The notes: generated by a model not told the origin, from the letters alone. 64,000 bases of DNA from Acidimicrobiia bacterium (GCA_027494135.1 JAOSJK010000012.1:982795-1046794); one strand, 5' to 3'. Shown: positions 30,257 to 42,663, counted from the stretch's first letter. Made by a program: numbers and translations.

Positions 30257-30278
30257 GCCATCCGGTGCCACTACTGAT
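30257..30278 (-). promoter_or_regulatory. Motif-R copy E
   Basis: Minus strand ATCAG TAGTGGCAC CGGATGGC, with GTCCGTAGTCACCC 23 bp upstream. Confidence 0.55.
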
Positions 30279-30365
30279 CGCGCCTCGGGGTGACTACGGA
30301 CCGCTCATACGGGTCGTCTCGAGGCCTCGGGCGCTTGGCAGCTGAGGCTCCCGCTGGCAACTGGC

Positions 30366-30698
30366 TCAGGTGCCCGGGTTCGATCCTCCGAGACGCCACA
30401 GCACCGCTGCCTCGCTGGGGTCCTCGGTTGGGCCGTAGCCGGCGACGAGCACGCCCTTCGCCTGGCACGCCGCGCAGGCGAGGCCGGCGACGATCGCTTC
30501 GTCAGCGGGATCGCTGGCCCCTTCCACCCGCAGCACCGCGGTGACGACGAGGTCCTCTGCTGGGTGCGCGTGCCCGCAGCGACCGCACCGAACGGCGCCG
30601 TCGACGATCGAGAAGTCGTCTCGGTGGCCCTGTGATCGCAGCTGCTCGATGGCCTCGACGACGGTCAGACCCGAGGGCACGTCGGGGCTCATGCCCAT
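30366..30698 (-). CDS. Small protein with two CxxC pairs (putative zinc-binding)
   Basis: VRCGRCGHAHPAEDL and LACAACQAKG. Confidence 0.55.
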   Translation of the reverse strand: MGMSPDVPSGLTVVEAIEQLRSQGHRDDFSIVDGAVRCGRCGHAHPAEDLVVTAVLRVEGASDPADEAIVAGLACAACQAKGVLVAGYGPTEDPSEAAVLWRLGGSNPGT

Positions 30699-30865
30699 CC
30701 CGCCGGAGCGCCACCCGCTGATCGGCCCGCGATGATGCCGTCCCGAATCCGGAGTTCGCCGATCATCGCGCCGGTGCCGAGCGCGACCGCGCCCGAGAGC
30801 GTGAGGCTGGCGGGGATGTCCTCGGGTGCTTGGTGCTCGGCTGGTGTGGTGTGGTCCATCGGACG

Positions 30866-33800
30866 TCAGCGTGGTTGCGGCCTGATCGGGACGGTGACGC
30901 GGTCGTGGGGGTTCAGTTCGTGGCGGACACCGGCGACGTGCACGGTGATGGGCGTGGGTGCGCCGACGCTGGGCGACACAGCCAGCTCGACGTGATCGGC
31001 GGTGATGGAGGCGTCGATGTGCTGGCCGCGGTAGGTGAAGTCGAAGGCGAGCCGGTGGAGCTCGTCGGGTAGGCGAGGGTTGAGCCAGAGCGCGTCGCCG
31101 CGGGCCTCGAGCCCGGTGTAGCAGCGTTGGACGAGGTCGATGGTGCCGGCCATGGCGCCGAGGTGGATGCCTTCGCGGGTGGTGCCGCCCTGGATGTCGG
31201 CCACGTCGCTGGCCAGTGCTTCGCGGAAGGTGTTCCACGAGCGGGTGCGGTCGGTGCGGGCGAGCACCCAGGCCATGGCCACCCGGCACAGGGTGGAGCC
31301 ATGGGTCATGCGCCCGGTGTAGTAGTCGACGATGGTGGGGATGCGGGCGGGGTCGAAGTCGTAGCCGAGGTGGCCGAGCAGGTCGGTGAGCTCCTCGGCG
31401 GAGAAGAGGTAGAAGAGCATGAGCACGTCGGCTTGCTTGGCGGCCTTGTACCGGTTGGTGGTGTCGCCTTCGGCTTCGAGGATGAGGTCGAGGCGGCCGA
31501 TGTTTGGGTAGCGGTCGCGGTAGGTGTCCCAGTCGAGTTCGGCGAGGTGCTCGTAGCCGGCGAACTGGCTGATGATCCCGTCGCCGTGGAAGGGCACGTG
31601 CAGGCTCCGGCTGACGTGGTCCCAAGTCGCCAGCTCCGCGGCGGTCACTCCGAGCCGTTCCCAGAGCTCGCCGGCGCGGTCGCCGAGGTGGCGGTGGGCG
31701 TCGCAGGCGCGCTGGAGCAGCCAGGAGACCATGACGTTGGTGTAGGCGTTGTCGTCGATGCCTTGGCCGGGCCGGTCGGGGTAGCCGTCGTGGAACTCGT
31801 CGGGCCCCATGACGCCGCGCAGGTGGTGCCGGTCGGTGGCGGGGTCGTGTTGGGCCAGGTCGACCCAGAACCGGGCGATCTCCACGAGGAGTTCGGCGCC
31901 GTAGTCGGCGAGGAACGCGTCGTCGGCGGTGACCTGGTGGTACTGCCACACCTCGTACGCGATGGCCAGGCTGACGTGGTGTTGGCGGCGGGAGTGGTCC
32001 GGCATCCACCGTCGTGACCGCGGGTTGAAGAACTCCGTCGGGGTTTCCTCTCGGCCGTCGGAGCCGCTCTGCCAGGGGTATCGGGCGCCGCGGCAACCCA
32101 GGGCGGCGGCTTGACGGCGGGCGGCGGGGAGTCGCCGGTGCCGGTAGCGCAGCAGCTCTCGGGTCAGCGCCGGGAACCGTAGGTTCAAGTAGGGGAACAC
32201 GAACAGCTCGTCCCAGAAGACGTGACCGCGGTAGCCCTCGCCGGTCAGGCCCCGGGCCGGCACCCCGACGTCGCGGTCGGCGATGTGGGGCGACAGGGTC
32301 TGCAACACGTGGAAGGTGTGCAGGTTCAGGGTGCGGGCCACGGTGGGGTCGTCGCAGCGCAGGTCGAGATGCGCGCGGCGCCACAGGCGGTCCCACTCGT
32401 CGCTGTGGGACGCCGCCAGGTCGTCCATCGAGCCGGCGTCGGCGAGCCGGCCCAGGGCCGCGTGGTGGGTGTCGGCGATGGCGGGTTCCCGCGATGTGAC
32501 CACCGCGGCGACCTTGTCGACCGTGACGGTGACGCCTGCGGACGCGGCGAGCTGAACATGCTGATCGATGCGCCCGGGGTGTTCGAGGAAGCGGGACGGC
32601 GTGTCGAGGCCGATGCCGTCGACCCGCACGCGGGTGCGGGCGGCGATGGTGAGGTGCCGTTGTGACTGGGAGGTCCGCGCGTCGACCCAGACCGTGTGGG
32701 CACCGTCGTTGCCGGTGCCGATGTCGGTGAGGTGGTGGCTGGCGAGATCGTGCTCGGCGGCGACGTTGCGGTTCTCGACGGTGCTGTCGATTCCCGATCG
32801 GATCTCGAGCGGACCGGACCAGTTGAGCGGCGTAATGGTCCATTCGAGGGCCCCGAGCTGCGGGAACACCATGTGGACCAGGCGTCGCTCCTCGATCCGG
32901 GTCGTGCGGCCTTGGGTGTCGGTGACGGTGAGGTTCCGGTGGAGCATCCCGCGGCGCAGGTCGAGGTGCTGGTCATAGCCATCGAGGTGCATGCAGGACA
33001 GGTCGAGCCAGTCTTGGTCCGCCGGCCGAATCGACAGGGACAGCCAGTCGGGAAGGTTGACCATGCTCTCGTGCTCCTCCGAGCGGCCTTGCCGCTCTGA
33101 GACGAGCCGGTTGTAGAAGCCCGCCGCGTAGGTGCCGGGATAGTGGGCCGGGCCGGACCCGGACTCCGGAGCGCTGGCGCGGGTGGCGAACACGCCGTTG
33201 CCGAGCGCGCACAGCGCTTCGCGGCGGCCCTCGTCGTCGGGCTCGAACCCCCGGTAACCGAAGATCCAGGCGGGGTCGGGTGGGGAGGCTCCGGAGCCGG
33301 GCGCGGCCGACCTGGTGGTCGGCTCCGGGGGTGCGACCGCGACCTCAGCCAGGTCGGTGACGACGATGTCGGCGCCGGCGGCGGCGAGGCGCTCGGGGTG
33401 ACCGGCGCGGGCGACACCAATGATCAGGCCAACCCCGGCGCGCCGGGCTGCGGTCACCCCGGCGGTGGCGTCTTCGATCACCACCGCACCCGCCGGGTTG
33501 ACGCCGAGGCGGCGGGCCGCCTCGAGGAACAGGTCGGGGGCGGGTTTACCCGCGAGGTCGAGGTCGGCGGCGTCACGTCCGTCGACGTGGCTGTGGAAGC
33601 GGTTCCCGACGCCGGCGGCGGCGAGGACCTCGGCGCGGTTGGCGCTGGCGGTGACCACCGCCGTCTTCACTCCTGCGGCTCGGAGCGCGTCGATCAACTC
33701 GATGGTGGAGGGGAACGCCTCGGGTGGGTCTTGTGCGAGCGCGGCGAGGAAGTAGCGGTTCTTGCGGTTGGCGAGGCCCCACACGGTGGGAGCATCGGGG

Positions 33801-34086
33801 GATCCTCGGGTGCGCCTGGGGGCAGGGCGATGCCGCGGGCGGCGAGAAAGGACGCCACTCCGTCGACCCGGGCCCGTCCGTCGACGTGGGTGCGGTAGTC
33901 CTCGCTCGTGAACGGTCCCCTGTTGGCGGCCGGCGGCCGTGTGGCGAGGTGCTCGTCGAACAGGTGCGCCCAGGCCGCCTGGTGGGTGCCGGCCGTGTCG
34001 GTGACGACGCCGTCCATGTCGAAGATGACCGCGTCGAAGCGGGCGGGGTCGATGACAACCGCGGCAGGCGTCGATGTGCCGGTCAT
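30866..34086 (-). CDS. HAD beta-phosphoglucomutase fused to GH65 glycoside phosphorylase (apparent frameshift near 33810)
   Basis: N-term VIFDMDGVVTDTAGTHQAAWAHLF; C-term FWDELFVFPYLNLRFPALTRELLRYRHRRLPAARRQA and GVMGPDEFHDGYPDRPGQGIDDNAYTNVMVSW. Confidence 0.92.
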
Positions 34087-35236
34087 GGTCGGGCGCGGCC
34101 GGTCTGGAGGGCGGCGCGGGTCTGGCTGGCGATCTCGAGGTCTTCGCGGGCGGTGACGACGAGGGTGGACACGGCCGAGCCGCGCTGGCTGAGATCTCGG
34201 TCGGCGTCGCCGGCGTCGACGTTGGCGGCGGCGTCGATGGCGACGCCGAGATGGGCGAGCCGCTCCGCGGCGGCGTGGCGCACCTCGGGTGCGTGTTCGC
34301 CGACGCCACCGGTGAACACCACGGCGTCGACGCCGGCCATGGCGGTGGTCATGGCGGCGATCCCCGCGGCCAGGCGGGCGATGTAGGTGTCGAAGGCGAC
34401 CGCGGCCCGGTCATCGCCGGCGCGGCGGCGGTCGAGCACGTCGCGCATGTCGCCGGTTCCGCCGGTGAGACCGGCCAAACCGCCGTGGAGTTCGAGACCG
34501 TCCCGGACCGCTTCGGCGGTCAGGCCGGCGTCGGTGATCAGCCACAGGACCAGTCCGGGGTCGACGGCCCCGGATCGGGTCTGCATGACTAGCCCGTCGA
34601 GGGCGTGAAACCCATGGTGGTGTCCACCGACCGGTTGCCGACCGACGCGCACAGCGACGCCCCGGCGCCGAGGTGGCAGGTCACGACCCGAAGGTCACCC
34701 GCAGTGCGTGGCACAGGGAGCAGCTCCCGGGCGCGGCGGGCGGCGTAGGCGTGGGACAAGCCGTGGAACCCGAACCGGCGCAGGGGCCAGCGGTCCCGCC
34801 ACGGGCCGGGCAGCGCGTAGGTGGCCGCGGCCGGTGGCAGCCGGGCGTGGTAGGCAGTGTCGAAGCACGCCACCTGCGGCATCTCGGGCAGGGCGCGGCG
34901 GGCGGCCGCGATGGCGGCGAGCGCCCGGGCCTGGTGGATCGGAGCGAGGGGGCTGAGCGCGGCGACGCGGTCGACCACGTCGTCGTCGAGGACCGTCGCC
35001 GACTCGAAGTCGGTGCCGCCGTGCACGACCCGGTGCCCCACCGCACCCACCGGTGTCTGCTCGGCGAGCGCGGCGATCGGCGCCATGTCGGCTGGGTCCC
35101 ACGCCTCGACGTGGGTGTCGGCGACGACGGTGCCGGCGGGGTCGAGGATCGCGAGCTTCAGGCTCGACGAGCCGGTGTTGACGACCAGCACCGGCCCGGG
35201 CGCGGCGGTCGACTGGGCGTCGGGGTCGCCGGTCAT
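34083..35236 (-). CDS. ackA: Acetate kinase (apparent frameshift near 34597)
   Basis: [57 protein letters not shown]; split across two frames at [16 protein letters not shown]. Confidence 0.93.
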
Positions 35237-37606
35237 GCCGGATGGGGCCATGCCCATGCGGTCACGTCGGGATGGTCCTCGCCGTGGGTGCGGGTGAAGG
35301 CGCGGGCGGTGTTGCGCCGGTCGACCATCTCCTGGCGCAGCTCGGCGGCGCGTTCACCGAGCCCGGGAACCCGGTCGATGACGTCCATGACGAGGTGGTA
35401 GCGGTCGAGGTCGTTGAGCATGACCATGTCGAACGGGGTCGTCGTGGTGCCTTGTTCCTTGTAGCCGCGCACGTGCAGACCGGCGTGGTTGGTGCGCCGG
35501 TAGGCGAGGCGGTGGATGAGCCACGGGTAGCCGTGGTAGGCGAAGATGACCGGGCGGTCGGCGGTGAACAGGGCGTCGAACTCGGCGTCGGGGAGCCCGT
35601 GGGGGTGCTCGGAGGGGGCTGGAAGCGCATCAGGTCGACGACGTTGACCACCCGGACCCGCAGGTCGGGCAGGTGGGTGCGAAGCAGATCGGCGGCGGCG
35701 AGGGTTTCGAGGGTGGGCACGTCACCGGCGCAGCCCAGCACCACGTCGGGATCGCCGGCGTCGTTGGAGGCGAAGGTCCAGATCCCGATGCCCCGGGCAC
35801 AGTGCAGCTCGGCTTGGTCCATCGCCAGCCAGGTCGGCATGGGCTGCTTGCCGGCGACGATGACGTTGACCAGGTCGGTGCTGGCCAGGCAGTGGTTGGT
35901 GATCGACAGCAGGCAGTTGGCGTCCGGTGGGAGGTAGACGCGGATGACCTGGGCGGACTTGTTGACGACGTGGTCGATGAAGCCGGGGTCCTGGTGGGAG
36001 AAGCCGTTGTGGTCCTGGCGCCAGACGTGGCTCGACAGCAGGTAGTTGAGCGACGCGATCGGTTGCCGCCAGGCCAGTCCGCTCGAGACCTTGAGCCACT
36101 TGGCGTGCTGGTTGAACATCGAGTCGACGATGTGGATGAACGCTTCGTAGCAGTTGAAAAGGCCATGCCGGCCGGTGAGCAGGTAGCCCTCGAGCCATCC
36201 CTGGCAGGTGTGCTCGGAGAGGATCTCCATGACCCGCCCGTCGGGTGCGAGGTGTTCGTCGGTCGGGGAGCCGGTCGGCCATCCACGCCTTGGCGGTAAC
36301 GTCGAGCACGGCGGCGAGGCGGTTGGAGGCGGTCTCGTCGGGGCCGACGATCCGGAAGTTGGCGTGGCCGGCGTTGACGTGCATGACGTCGCGCAGCCAG
36401 CCGCCCAGCACCCGGGTCGCTTCCGCCACGGTTGTGCCTGGGGTGACGACGTCCACCGCGTGGTCGGCGATGGGCGGCAAGGTGAGGTCGCGGCGCAGGA
36501 TGCCGCCGTTGGCGTGGGGGTTGGCGCCAAGGCGGCGAGGCCCGGTGGGTAGCCAGCCGGTGACCTGGCCGACGGGGCGGCCGGCGTCGTCGAAGAGCTC
36601 GTCGGGGCGGTAGCTGCGCATCCAGTCTTCGAGCATCGCCCGGTGTTCGGGGTTGGTGCGCACCGCGGCGAGGGGCACCTGGTGGGATCGCCAGGTTCCT
36701 TCGACGGGGAGGCCGTCGACGACGGCGGGCCCCGTCCAGCCCTTCGGGGGTGCGCAGCACGATCATCGGCCATCGCGGCCGCCCGTTGGTGCCACCGGTG
36801 CGGGCCGCGGCTGGATGTCGGCGACGCGGTCCAGTGCGGTGTCGAGGGTGGCGGCGAGCTGGTGGTGGACCTCGGCCGGGTCGTCGCCCTCGACCAGATA
36901 GGGGTCGTGGCCGTAGCCGGTGAGCAGCGCCGTGAGCTCGTCGTCGCCGATGCGGGCCAGCACGGTGGGATTGGCGATCTTGTAGCCGTTGAGGTGCAAG
37001 ATCGGGAGCACGGCACCGTCGCGGGCGGGATCGACGAACTTGGTGGAGTGCCAGGCTGCGGCGAGCGGCCCGGTCTCCGCCTCGCCGTCGCCGATCACGC
37101 AGGCGACGACGAGGTAGGGATTGTCGAACGCGGCGCCGTAGGCGTGGGCGAGCGCGTAGCCGAGTTCGCCGCCCTCGTGGATCGATCCGGGGTCTCGGGT
37201 GCGACGTGGCTGGGCACGCCGCCGGGGAAGGAGAACTGGCGGAACAGCTTCGCCATGCCGTCGGCGTCGCGGCCGAGGGTCGGGTAGGTGTCGCTGTAGG
37301 AACCGTCGAGCCAGCTGCCCGCCACCGCCGAGGGCCCCCGTGGCCGGGTCCGAACACGTAGATGCAGTCCAGGTCGCGGGCGGCGATGACGCGGTTGAGG
37401 TGGGCCTGGACCAGGTTCAGGCCGGGGCTTGTGCCCCAGTGACCGAGCAGCCGGGGCTTGACGTGCTCGGCGAGCAGGGGCTCGCGCAGCAGCGGGTTGT
37501 CCAGCAGGTAGATCTGGCCGACCGAGAGGTAGTTGGCGGCCCGCCACCACGCGTCGAGCTGCCCGAGTTCGGCGTCGGTGAGGGGACGGTCGTCGATGGT
37601 GTGCAT
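35233..37606 (-). CDS. xfp: Phosphoketolase (several apparent frameshifts)
   Basis: [25 protein letters not shown]...[25 protein letters not shown]...[19 protein letters not shown]...[12 protein letters not shown]...[16 protein letters not shown]. Confidence 0.95.
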
Positions 37607-37628
37607 GAGAGGTTGCGCTCCTCGAGTC

Positions 37629-38066
37629 TCAACGGCGGCGGAGTCGGCGGCGATGGGCGGTCAGGCACACCTGCGAGCAGAAGCGCAGCGCGGCGCCGCC
37701 GGTGTCGTGGCCGACATGGGGGCTGTCGGCGGCAACGGGCATCCCGCAGATCGGGTCGATCAGCTCACCGGTCGGGCTGGTCCCGTCGAAGACGTAGCGC
37801 AGGTCCCGGTGCCACGAGTACCGCCGTCCCGCCGCCCCGGCGTGGTCGTGGAGGATGCCGGCGGCGGCGAAGCCTCGCAGCGCCTGGTCGACCTCGGTGA
37901 CGTCGGTACCCGTGTGGTCGGCGATCTCGGTTGCGCTCCACCACGCATCTGGTCTGGTGCCCACGGTGCGGTACACGGCGAGCTGGGCCGGGGTGCGCAG
38001 GTGCGACCGGGCGAAGCGGAGAAGGCTGTCGGGGATCGAGGCCGGGTCCGCGACGTGCGAGGTCAC
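37629..38066 (-). CDS. Winged-HTH-like protein with C-terminal YHS domain
   Basis: [46 protein letters not shown] then [37 protein letters not shown]. Confidence 0.65.
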   Translation of the reverse strand: MTSHVADPASIPDSLLRFARSHLRTPAQLAVYRTVGTRPDAWWSATEIADHTGTDVTEVDQALRGFAAAGILHDHAGAAGRRYSWHRDLRYVFDGTSPTGELIDPICGMPVAADSPHVGHDTGGAALRFCSQVCLTAHRRRLRRR

Positions 38067-38726
38067 CGGTGCTCCTCCTGGGGGCGGTGCCGGTGGCGCC
38101 AGGGCGGGCCGGGTCGGCGGGCCGGGCGATGATCTCGCGCCACACGCCGGCTCGGCGGATCTCGACGAGGTCGAGGCCGGCGGCGCGGGCGTTGTCCTCG
38201 GTGGGGCGGTTGATGGCGGGTCCGATGAGTCGTTGGACGAGGGGGCTGAGCAGGTCGGCGATCCAGCCGAGCAGCTTGTTGGTGGGCCGGACGTGTTCGA
38301 GGAGCCGGACCTGCCCATCGGGGCGGGCGACGCGGGCGACTTCGCGGAGGCCTGCGACGGGGTCGGGGACCGAGCAGAACACGCAGGTGGCGACGACGGT
38401 GTCGAAGGTGGCGTCGTCGAAGGGGAGGTGCTCGACGTCGGCGAGATCGAGCTGCACGTGGCGGCTGGTTCGTTGGGCGCGCTGGCGGGCGTGGGCGAGC
38501 ATGGCTGGCGAGATGTCGATCCCGCTGAGGTCCACTGCTGGGGGTAGTGGTCGAGGTTGCGGCCAGTCCCGACGCCGACTTCAAGGGTCCGGCCGGTGGC
38601 GCCGGCGACGGTGCGGACTCGGCGGCGCCGGCCTCCGAGGAGGTCCATGGGTGCTTCGAAGGCGTCGTAGAAGCGGGCGATGCGGTCGTAGCGGCGGGCG
38701 ACCGTGCTCGCGGAGGGTTCAGTCAT
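38063..38726 (-). CDS. Class I SAM-dependent methyltransferase (apparent frameshifts near 38540 and 38120)
   Basis: RTLEVGVGTGRNLDHYP...GIDISPAMLAHARQRAQ...LEHVRPTNKLLGWIADLLSPLVQRL. Confidence 0.82.
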
Positions 38727-38976
38727 GGTGGTCGGGCTGGTCACAGCCCGGCCCGCGGGAGACGCGGTGGGTGATGACCAGGGCGATGGCGAGCACGACG
38801 GCGAGGCCGATGAGCCAGGGGCTGGCTCCGGCGAGGCCGGCGAGGCTGGCGCCGCCGAGGATCAGCGCGAGCGGGATGGCCAGGCAGCAGCCGATCATCA
38901 TCACCCACATCATCCGGGTGTCCGTCGGGCGCGGCGGTGTTCCGGGGGTGTCGGTGTGGGACTCGGTGTCGGTCAT
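38719..38976 (-). CDS. Small two-TM protein
   Basis: MTDTESHTDTPGTPPRPTDTRMMWVMMIGCCLAIPLALILGGASLAGLAG. Confidence 0.55.
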   Translation of the reverse strand: MTDTESHTDTPGTPPRPTDTRMMWVMMIGCCLAIPLALILGGASLAGLAGASPWLIGLAVVLAIALVITHRVSRGPGCDQPDHHD

Positions 38977-39002
38977 GGTGGTGTCTCCCGGGGTGGGTGG
39001 GT

Positions 39003-39272
39003 TCAGCGGAGCTGGTCGACGCGTTCGCGGTATTCCTCGGTGGTGAGCTCGCCTCGGGCGTAGCGCTCGTCGAGGATGTCGCGGGCTCGTGACCCGGAGA
39101 CCTGCCCGCCGGTGGTGTCGCGGTTGCGGGTGAAGAGCCAGACGGCGCCAGCGATGATGGCGACCCAGGAGAACATCATGAGGCTGCCCCAGAGCCACAT
39201 CCAGCCGCCGCCCCAGCCGTCCATGTGGCCCCAGCCGTCGTTGTCGGCCAGCAGTGTGGCGATCGTGTGCAT
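39003..39272 (-). CDS. SHOCT-domain small membrane protein
   Basis: TM segment then ARDILDERYARGELTTEEYRERVDQLR. Confidence 0.85.
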   Translation of the reverse strand: MHTIATLLADNDGWGHMDGWGGGWMWLWGSLMMFSWVAIIAGAVWLFTRNRDTTGGQVSGSRARDILDERYARGELTTEEYRERVDQLR

Positions 39273-39278
39273 GGCGGT

Positions 39279-42029
39279 TCAGCTCCTGGTGTGGTGGGTG
39301 AGGTAAGCGGCGGGATCGGCGGTGAAGGTGTCCCGGCAGTGGGGTGAGCAGAAGTAGAAGTCGTGGCCGTCGTGGGTGGCTGAGAGCGCGGTGGCCGGGT
39401 CGACGCTCATGCCGCACACCGGGTCGGTGGCAGTCGGCGGCGCTGGTTCGGGTTCGGCGCCGACCTCGACGGTCGGCTCGACGCTGCGGGCGGTCGCCTG
39501 CTGGGGCAGGGGCGGGGCGTGGAAGCGGCGGAGCCGGTTGGCGTTGGTGACCACCGACAGCGACGAGGCGGCCATGGCGGCGGCGGCGATGATCGGGCTG
39601 AGCCGGATCCCGAAGAACGGATAGAGGGCGCCCGCCGCGATGGGGATACCGACGGTGTTGTAGACGAAGGCCAGGAACAGGTTCTGGCGGATGTTTCGCA
39701 TCGTCGCCCGCGACAGCCGGATGGCGGTGACGAGCCCGGACAGGGCGCCGGAGACGAGGGTGATGTCGCTGGATTCGATGGCGACGTCGGTGCCGGTGCC
39801 GATGGCCGAGCCGACGTCGGCTTGGGCGAGGGCGGGGGCGTCGTTGATGCCGTCGCCGACCATCCCGACGACGCGGCCTTCGCCCTGGAGGCGGCGGACC
39901 TCGTTGGCCTTGTGCTCGGGGAGCACCTCGGCCAGTACCCGGTCGATGCCGACCGTGCGGGCGATGGCGGCGGCGGTGCGGCGGTTGTCGCCGGTGATCA
40001 TGACCACCTCGACGCCGAGGTCCTGGAGGGCGGCGACGGCGGCGACCGAGTCGTCCTTGAGCGTGTCGGCCACCGCGATCACCCCGGCCACCTCGCCGTC
40101 GATGGCGACGAGCATCGGGGGTCTTGCCGTCGGCGGACAGCCGGTCGGCATGCGACGCCAGGGGGTCGGGTCGATGCCGGCGCTGTCGAGGAGCCGCCGG
40201 TTGCCGACCAGGACCTGGTGGCCGTCCACGAGGGCGCGCAGGCCTTGGCCGGTGACCGAGTCGAACTCGGTGGGCTCGGCGAGGTCGATGCCGCGCTCGC
40301 GGGCGCCGGAGACGATGGCGGCGCCGAGGGGATGCTCGGAGGACCGCTCAGCCGACGCAACCAGGCGCAGAAGGTCGCCCTCCGCCGTCGGGCCGGCGAC
40401 GACGACGTCGGTGAGGGCGGGGGCGCCCTTGGTGATCGTGCCCGTCTTGTCGAGGATGACGGTGTCGAGCTTGTGGGCGGTCTCGAGCGCCTCGGCCGAG
40501 CGGATCAGGATCCCGGAGGTGGCGCCCTTGCCGGTCCCGACCATGATCGACAGCGGCGTGGCCAGCCCGAGGGCGCACGGGCAGGCGATGATCAGCACTG
40601 CGACCGCCGCGACCAAGGCGAACGTGAACGCCGGCGCGGGGCCCACGAGGAACCAGGCGACGAAGGTCCACACCGAGATGAGCACCACCGTGGGGACGAA
40701 GTAGCTCGAAACCAGGTCGGCGAGCCGCTGGATCGGGGCCTTGGACGCCTGGGCGGCCTCGACCATCTTGATGATCTGGGCCAGCATCGTGTCGGCGCCG
40801 ACCTTGGTGGCGGTGTAGCGGAACGAGCCAGTCTGGTTGATGGTGGCGCCGATCACGGTGTCACCGACGGTCTTGGTCACCGGGATGGGTTCGCCGGTGA
40901 TCATCGACTCGTCGACCGCCGAGGTGCCGTCGGTGACCTCGCCGTCGACGGGGATCTTCTCGCCGGGCCGCACGATGATCACGTCGCCGGGCACGACGTC
41001 CTCGATCGGGACCTCGGCCTCGGTGCCGTCGCGGACCACCCGGGCGGTGCGGGCCTGCATGCCGATGAGCTGGCGGATCGCCTCGCCGGTCCCGGCCTTG
41101 GCTCGGGCTTCGAGGAGCCGGCCGAGCAGGATCAGCGTGATGATCACGCCGACCGCCTCGTAGTACACCTCGCGCACGTCGGCGGGCAGCAGGCCCGGGG
41201 CCAGGGTGACGAACAGGCTGTAGCCGAACGCGGCGACAGTGCCCAGCATGATGAGGGTGTTCATGTCGGCGGTGCGGTGCCGCAGCGTCAGCCAGCCGGT
41301 GCGGTGGATCGGCCAGCCCGTGTAGGCCATAACCGGCGCGATCAACGCCAGCTGCACCCAGCGGTTCAGAAGGATCTCGGGCACCCACTCGGCATGGAAG
41401 AGCTCGTGGGCCATAACTGCGAACGCCACCGGCGCGGTGAGGATGGCGCCGAGCAGCACTCGGCGGGACAGGTCCGCGATCTCGGCTCGACGGGCTTCGG
41501 CCTCGGCGTCCTCCCCGGCCGAGGGTTCGGCCGGGACACCGCGGCGGGGGGGCTCGCTGGCGCGGTCGTGATCGGCGTGCGCGTCGAGGTCCAAGGCGAG
41601 CGCAGCGGTGGACGCCGCATCCGGGTCGGCGCCACGGTGGCCGTTGCCGTCGGGATCGGCGGCGACGACGAGGGTGCCGTGCACCATGTTCATGCCACAG
41701 GCGAACCCGAACTCTCCGGTGCGCTCCGGGACCAGCTCGACGGTCGTGGACGCGTAGGCGGGCAGCGACTTGTTGATGCCGAAGTCGGAGAACACCACCC
41801 GCGAGGTGCAGTCCCCGGTTTCCTGGCGGTCGAACACGAGCCGCACGGGGATGCCCTGGCGGACCTCGATCCGATCCGGCGAGTAGCCGCCCTTCACGGT
41901 GACGGTGACCTCCTGGACTCCCTCGCGCAGCTCGGCGCGGCTCGCGGTCTTGGTCCCGAAGAAGAACCGCCACAAGCCAACGGAAACCACGGCCGCGACC
42001 ACGACCACTACGACATCAGCGACACTCAT
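39279..42029 (-). CDS. copA: Copper P1B-type ATPase with N-terminal cupredoxin-like and C-terminal YHS domains
   Basis: Cupredoxin-like [60 protein letters not shown]-term [35 protein letters not shown]. Confidence 0.93.
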   Translation of the reverse strand: MSVADVVVVVVAAVVSVGLWRFFFGTKTASRAELREGVQEVTVTVKGGYSPDRIEVRQGIPVRLVFDRQETGDCTSRVVFSDFGINKSLPAYASTTVELVPERTGEFGFACGMNMVHGTLVVAADPDGNGHRGADPDAASTAALALDLDAHADHDRASEPPRRGVPAEPSAGEDAEAEARRAEIADLSRRVLLGAILTAPVAFAVMAHELFHAEWVPEILLNRWVQLALIAPVMAYTGWPIHRTGWLTLRHRTADMNTLIMLGTVAAFGYSLFVTLAPGLLPADVREVYYEAVGVIITLILLGRLLEARAKAGTGEAIRQLIGMQARTARVVRDGTEAEVPIEDVVPGDVIIVRPGEKIPVDGEVTDGTSAVDESMITGEPIPVTKTVGDTVIGATINQTGSFRYTATKVGADTMLAQIIKMVEAAQASKAPIQRLADLVSSYFVPTVVLISVWTFVAWFLVGPAPAFTFALVAAVAVLIIACPCALGLATPLSIMVGTGKGATSGILIRSAEALETAHKLDTVILDKTGTITKGAPALTDVVVAGPTAEGDLLRLVASAERSSEHPLGAAIVSGARERGIDLAEPTEFDSVTGQGLRALVDGHQVLVGNRRLLDSAGIDPTPWRRMPTGCPPTARPPMLVAIDGEVAGVIAVADTLKDDSVAAVAALQDLGVEVVMITGDNRRTAAAIARTVGIDRVLAEVLPEHKANEVRRLQGEGRVVGMVGDGINDAPALAQADVGSAIGTGTDVAIESSDITLVSGALSGLVTAIRLSRATMRNIRQNLFLAFVYNTVGIPIAAGALYPFFGIRLSPIIAAAAMAASSLSVVTNANRLRRFHAPPLPQQATARSVEPTVEVGAEPEPAPPTATDPVCGMSVDPATALSATHDGHDFYFCSPHCRDTFTADPAAYLTHHTRS

Positions 42030-42567
42030 CTGCTTCGTCCTCCTGTCGGGAAAGCGGGTACCTGGCGGGGCGGGGTCGGGCGGGGCAGCGCCATGTCCTC
42101 GGGGCACGCGTCGTACGGGCACCCCAACGCCGTGCGAACGGCGGCGGCGAGCTCCTCGCCCAGGTGATCCCGGCTCACCCACGCCGCCGCCCCCTGCGCC
42201 AGTGCCGAACGGCGGTAGGCGGGGTCGGGTTCCGGGCCGATCACCACGACGTGTCCGGGGGAAGCGCGTCGAGGGCAGCCAGGCAGCACGCCGGGAAGTC
42301 CACCGTGTCGACCACGACGACGTCGGGCTCGGTGCGGGCGATGGCGTCGACCAGCATCTCACCCGGTTCCGGCTGTGCGACGGTCCAGCAGCCGGGCGCG
42401 ACCGACAACAGCTCGTCGCTCCAGTGGCGCATCACTGGGTGGCGGATGGCATCCAGGACGACCGGCAGGGTCGACTGCAGCGGGCAGCCACCCGGGCCAG
42501 CGTCGTGTCGGTGACCGCGTCGGCCAGGCATGCCATCCATCGTGGCCGAAGACACCCGCCGCGCCAT
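42026..42567 (-). CDS. Response-regulator receiver-like protein without output domain (apparent frameshift near 42255)
   Basis: [42 protein letters not shown] / [42 protein letters not shown]. Confidence 0.5.
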
Positions 42568-42584
42568 CCGGGGCCACTACGGAT
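42563..42584 (-). promoter_or_regulatory. Motif-R copy F
   Basis: Minus strand ATCCG TAGTGGCCC CGGATGGC at the head of the minus-strand operon. Confidence 0.55.
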
Positions 42585-42663
42585 CGTCACACCGTGGTCT
42601 GCCACGCCAACACATCGCCGGCGCATCCGCCGGACGGGTCCTTCGGTGGATCACGGATGGGAA

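Noticed and set aside
30366-32843. 825-aa Arg/Pro-rich minus ORF overlapping GH65
   Set aside because: Alternative-frame read-through; only its last part (30366-30698) looks like a real small gene
34589-34652. Programmed ribosomal frameshift in ackA
   Set aside because: Same kind of shift occurs in many unrelated genes in the window; sequencing indel is the simpler explanation
39519-42167. 882-aa plus-strand ORF opposite copA
   Set aside because: Antisense shadow of copA with low-complexity composition
42642-42658. Additional Motif-R box TTCGGTGGATCACGGATGG
   Set aside because: Gap between arms is 7 bp, not the 9 bp shared by the eight listed copies
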